A stretch of 39,121 bases of DNA from Microcaldota archaeon (lineage in GTDB: Archaea > Micrarchaeota > Micrarchaeia > Micrarchaeales > CABMGC01), in contig JAKAWC010000007.1 of assembly GCA_021817125.1 (NCBI GenBank), positions 1-39,121 on the forward strand, given 5' to 3'. Made by a program: the position numbers and the translations under genes. This document shows, piece after piece, positions 35,597 through 39,121 of this stretch; position 1 is the first letter of the stretch; every line of letters starts with the position of its first letter. The notes beneath the pieces were generated by a model that did no database searches, was not told the origin of the DNA, and saw only the letters and a list, made by a program, of their open reading frames with translations.

Positions 35597-36868
35597 ATGA
35601 ACATAAAGACAAAAGCGTACATCTTCATATTGTTATCGCTGGCAGGCGGGGCGCTCTTTCCTATAGCACTGAAGGTCGCCGCCCAAAGCAACGTGAGCAT
35701 ATACGCCTTCCTATTTATGGCGTTCCTTATATCGACGCCTACTTCTTTGCTACTGGTAGTATTGCGTGGCAAGCTTCCACGTCTGAAGGCATACGCAAAG
35801 AACCCGAAGGAATATCTGATGCTCGGTCTGATCGGGTTTACAAACTTAGCCTTCGTAGACTATGGAATTATATACTCGGAGCATTTTGTGAGCGCATCCC
35901 TTGCAACCGTAATATACCGGATGCAGCCACTCCTGATGTTGCTCTTCATCCCGTTTGTCCTGAGAGAAAGAGTGACAAAAATGCAGATAGTCGCGCTGAT
36001 GCTAGCCTTCGCCGGAATCTATATAGCACTGAGTGCAGGCAGACTGTCAGTATCCTGGGGTACAGACTCGGGTATAGTGCTTTTCCTAGTGGCAATGACA
36101 TTAATCTCAGCATTCTCCACAGTCTTCCTGAAGCGATACACAACAGACATGGAAAGTACCATGTTTATTTTCAATTCGGTAGCGCTGGTAATCGCATTGG
36201 GATTGTTCGTGTTAAGCGGGGTGCAGTTGCCGACGCTAAATGCGAGCTCCACTATAGCGCTTCTTTACATGGGAGTGATAATGAGTGTATGCGTCCCATT
36301 TTTCTATTATAGTGCATTCAGGGTGCTGAAAACGACCTTTGTAACAAATCTCTATTTTCTGTCGCCATTTCTGACAATACTGTTCGCGGGCGTGTTGCTG
36401 AATGAACCTATCTATGCTTATTACATCATAGTAGCAGTTTTTGTAGCCATTGGCTTGATGATCCAGAAATTCGACAAGAAAGGCAGCACATACATTGCAA
36501 AAAGCATGAGCGCCAGTGGTAGCCCAGCCACTTCAATATATGACGTAACCAGTGCGTTTGCGGATACCAATGTCGAAGCCATCCACAATACCATAAGAGG
36601 CAATGGCAGGGTATTGGCCATCAAGCTGAACCACGCCCATATACGTTATATAAGAAGCACAAAACCTCACGAAAATGGAATAGTGTACATTGACAGCGAC
36701 AAGAACTACGTAAGCCAGACGCAGGCAACCTTCCTCAAGGAGATTATGGGGAAAGCCGAGGACGAACTTGTGCTGATGTTCGCCGGTAGATCTAGCCATG
36801 CGGAGAGCTACTTAAATGAGATAATGGCAAAGACTGCAGAACGGAACGCCAATGACGAGGGGCTTTAG
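35597..36868 (+). CDS. EamA/DMT-family transporter with C-terminal soluble extension
   Basis: Ten-TM DMT pattern including NLAFVDYGIIYSEHFVSASLATVIYRMQPLLMLLFIPFVLRERVTKMQIVALMLAFAGIYIAL; about 130-aa soluble tail after MIQKFDKKG. Confidence 0.85.
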   Translation: MNIKTKAYIFILLSLAGGALFPIALKVAAQSNVSIYAFLFMAFLISTPTSLLLVVLRGKLPRLKAYAKNPKEYLMLGLIGFTNLAFVDYGIIYSEHFVSASLATVIYRMQPLLMLLFIPFVLRERVTKMQIVALMLAFAGIYIALSAGRLSVSWGTDSGIVLFLVAMTLISAFSTVFLKRYTTDMESTMFIFNSVALVIALGLFVLSGVQLPTLNASSTIALLYMGVIMSVCVPFFYYSAFRVLKTTFVTNLYFLSPFLTILFAGVLLNEPIYAYYIIVAVFVAIGLMIQKFDKKGSTYIAKSMSASGSPATSIYDVTSAFADTNVEAIHNTIRGNGRVLAIKLNHAHIRYIRSTKPHENGIVYIDSDKNYVSQTQATFLKEIMGKAEDELVLMFAGRSSHAESYLNEIMAKTAERNANDEGL

Positions 36869-36976
36869 CGTCGAGAACGGGGCGCGAGTCCAATAAATAA
36901 GAGACATTGCTGCGTGTCGCTCGCCGCTCTCCCTCGCCTTTCGCTCCGCTCAAGGCTCGCCGGGAGCGGCTCGCTG

Positions 36977-36999
36977 CAAACTTCTTGGGAAGAAGTTTG
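36977..36999. repeat. Perfect 10-bp-stem, 3-nt-loop palindrome
   Basis: CAAACTTCTT-GGG-AAGAAGTTTG in an intergenic region, preceded by GC-rich gctccgctcaaggctcgccgggagcggctcgctg. Confidence 0.75.
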
Positions 37000-37186
37000 A
37001 TCAAGAACATGCTATTACAGATTGCATCGAGCCGAGCTTTCTTGATGACAGAGCCACAAAGTAGTCTGACGGGCCGTAACTTACGAAACAGATGACCCCT
37101 AAGGCCACGCCAAGCCGAATTCCCATGATATTGGCGCCCAGCTCAGATAAAAGTTAATAATGCGTGCGTACAGAAACTGATTGGTC

Positions 37187-37576
37187 ATGGAGAGCACAGG
37201 AATTGCCGCCAAGGCATTTATCGTAAAGGATGGAAAGCTTCTCATCATCAAGAGGCGACCTGATGACCCGCACAAGCCTGGAGGGTGGGATATACCTGGC
37301 GGCAGACTGGATCCTGGCGAAGACGCTGTCAGTGGCGTAAAGAGGGAGACAAAGGAGGAGGCACACATGGACATCGGGGTAATCAGGCCACTGCGCATAA
37401 GTGCATTCACTCGGGATGACGGCCAGCGTATTACCATGACCATATTCCTGTGCAACGCGCTGTCCGATGGGGTGACCCTTTCGGAGGAGCATACCGAATA
37501 TAGGTGGGTGGACCCGAAAGACGCACCGGAGTGGCTGAAGCCCGCCGTAAAGAACTTCCTGAAGTATGCCAGATAG
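37187..37576 (+). CDS. Nudix hydrolase
   Basis: GGWDIPGGRLDPGEDAVSGVKRETKEEAHMDIGV. Confidence 0.93.
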   Translation: MESTGIAAKAFIVKDGKLLIIKRRPDDPHKPGGWDIPGGRLDPGEDAVSGVKRETKEEAHMDIGVIRPLRISAFTRDDGQRITMTIFLCNALSDGVTLSEEHTEYRWVDPKDAPEWLKPAVKNFLKYAR

Positions 37577-37610
37577 CAGCTTTTTAAGAGTGCCTATCCT
37601 ATATCCGTTC

Positions 37611-38993
37611 ATGGAATCTGCGAAGGCCAAGAGGCTTGAGGCACTCTTCAAGCGGGTGCTTAGCGACGTCTCCCCCAGCAAGGAAGAAGCCGTGAAGACC
37701 GCAGCCAGCGCGAAGATGCTCACGGACAGACTCAGGAGGATAGCTCCGAGCGATGTCAAGATAGTGATAACAGGCTCCATCGCAAAGGGGACAGACCTGC
37801 GCGGCTCGAAGGACATAGACGTATTCATGCTCTTCGACAAGAAGAAAAAGAAGGAGGAGATCGTCAAGAAGGGCCTTGAATACGGGAAGAGGATGGTCGA
37901 TGCCAAGAGAGGGGAGAGATACGAGATACGCTATGCGGAGCACCCTTACATACGCCTCTACCTGGACTCGCTGAATCTGAAGGCAGATATAGTCCCTGCG
38001 CTTAAGATAGACAACATCGAGGAGATGGGCACTGCAGTTGACAGGTCGCCGATGCACACCGACTTCATAAACAAGAATCTCACGAAGGACCAGAAGGGGG
38101 ACGTTCGCCTGCTAAAGAAACTGCTGAAAGCGCACGACCTTTACGGTGCAGAGCTGAAGGTCAAGGGATTCTCGGGATACCTGTGTGAACTGCTCATCTA
38201 CCAGTATGGGTCGCTGGCGAAGCTGCTCGATCACGCCTCTAACTTCAGGTTGCCGCTCTACCTTGAACCATTGACAAAGAAAGAATCGCGTGACAAGGAG
38301 CTGGTTGCGAAGTTCAACTCGCAGTTTGTTGTGGTAGACCCTGTCGACCCAGGCAGGAATGTGGCTGCCATAGTGAGCAAGAAGGCGCTTGGCAGGTTTG
38401 TCGTGTTGGCGCGTATGCTTATCGACAACCCGAGTGCAAGGCTCTTCGACTCGGACCTGGTCCCCGGGTCAAAGACAAACCGCTTTGTGAAGGCGGTGAT
38501 CAGGAACGCAGGACTGCAGTCGTACCTGGTGACCGTGGCGGTCGCTGACAAGAGCGAAGACGTCGTCTGGCCACAGCTGAAGAAGGTCAGCGAGATGATG
38601 ATTGAACTCCTGAAGAGAGCTGGTTTCGAGGTCTTCCTGGCTGCGCCATTGGTTAAGGGCAAGACGGGACTCATGTTCTACCTTGCGCCGGATTACAAAT
38701 TCAAGTCGAGATTACTTAAGGGACCTGATGCACTCCTGGCAAAGGGGACGAACGAGTTCATCAAGAAGCATAAGACTGCAATCGGCTTTGTTTACCGGGA
38801 CAGCACTCTTTGCGCCCTGGAGCCGAGCAAGTATCGGGACATGGAGCATGCGTTGCGGGACATCCTTGGTAAGCGGCTCGTGGCCGGAAGGAAAGACGTT
38901 AAGATGAGCGGAGCGAGACTTGTAGTCGGGAATCTCCCAAAGGAATATGAGGACATCATCTGCATGGATGTTAAAAGGAGGCTGAATGTGTGA
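37611..38993 (+). CDS. cca: Archaeal (class I) CCA-adding tRNA nucleotidyltransferase
   Basis: IVITGSIAKGTDLRGSKDIDVFMLFDKKKKKEEI; archaeal CCA architecture. ATG at 37611 preferred. Confidence 0.94.
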   Translation: MESAKAKRLEALFKRVLSDVSPSKEEAVKTAASAKMLTDRLRRIAPSDVKIVITGSIAKGTDLRGSKDIDVFMLFDKKKKKEEIVKKGLEYGKRMVDAKRGERYEIRYAEHPYIRLYLDSLNLKADIVPALKIDNIEEMGTAVDRSPMHTDFINKNLTKDQKGDVRLLKKLLKAHDLYGAELKVKGFSGYLCELLIYQYGSLAKLLDHASNFRLPLYLEPLTKKESRDKELVAKFNSQFVVVDPVDPGRNVAAIVSKKALGRFVVLARMLIDNPSARLFDSDLVPGSKTNRFVKAVIRNAGLQSYLVTVAVADKSEDVVWPQLKKVSEMMIELLKRAGFEVFLAAPLVKGKTGLMFYLAPDYKFKSRLLKGPDALLAKGTNEFIKKHKTAIGFVYRDSTLCALEPSKYRDMEHALRDILGKRLVAGRKDVKMSGARLVVGNLPKEYEDIICMDVKRRLNV

Positions 38994-39014
38994 CTATAGC
39001 TTTCCTTGAAAGTT

Positions 39015-39120
39015 TTACAACACTTTCGGTGCAGAGAGCAGCGCCTCCATAGGTATCAATGGCGCGATTCTCCTTATCGTTTCGGACGTCATAGACTTTA
39101 CGAACCGGTCGATTGCAAAT
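39015..39120 (-). CDS. Partial C-terminus of an unidentified protein
   Basis: Minus-strand open frame from the window edge: FAIDRFVKSMTSETIRRIAPLIPMEALLSAPKVL*; too short to assign. Confidence 0.3.
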   Translation of the reverse strand, partial: FAIDRFVKSMTSETIRRIAPLIPMEALLSAPKVL

Positions 39121-39121
39121 C

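Noticed and set aside
36792-37095. ORFs 36792-37010 (-) and 36907-37095 (+)
   Set aside because: Arg/Ser/Ala-rich translations of a GC-rich palindromic intergenic block; better explained as a repeat element.

Overview
Archaeal chromosomal window, judged from aIF2-gamma, S6e, CDC48, archease, PurP, class-I CCA-adding enzyme and TATA-like promoters. The abundance of class III signal peptide/LamG proteins is consistent with a DPANN or Micrarchaeota-like genome, but that taxon is inferred. Core genes flank an accessory surface module at about 9.7-25.7 kb. A plus-strand type IV pilus-like assembly operon (wHTH/coiled-coil protein, secretion ATPase, unknown protein, two TadC/FlaJ-like membrane proteins) converges with zero spacing on a six-gene minus-strand operon. 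That operon encodes a CBS protein with a possible HPF-like tail plus five pilin-like proteins, three of them carrying LamG modules (one with a Big_1-like domain, one with a PQQ-like propeller). Other notable items: three tandem TrkA-N/RCK-type genes in which the two membrane proteins lack a recognisable K+ filter; a Nudix-uracil-DNA glycosylase fusion that has lost three of four Fe-S cysteines; an archaeosortase-like protein with an extracellular tail; a Nudix C-terminal remnant directly after the aIF2-gamma stop; a 47-aa zinc-finger-like microprotein absent from the ORF track; and a palindromic hairpin inside a duplicated class III signal motif, with a second hairpin of identical architecture elsewhere. 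Three tRNAs (Gln-CTG, Cys-GCA, Ile-GAT) are visible. No rRNA, CRISPR array or transposase was seen.
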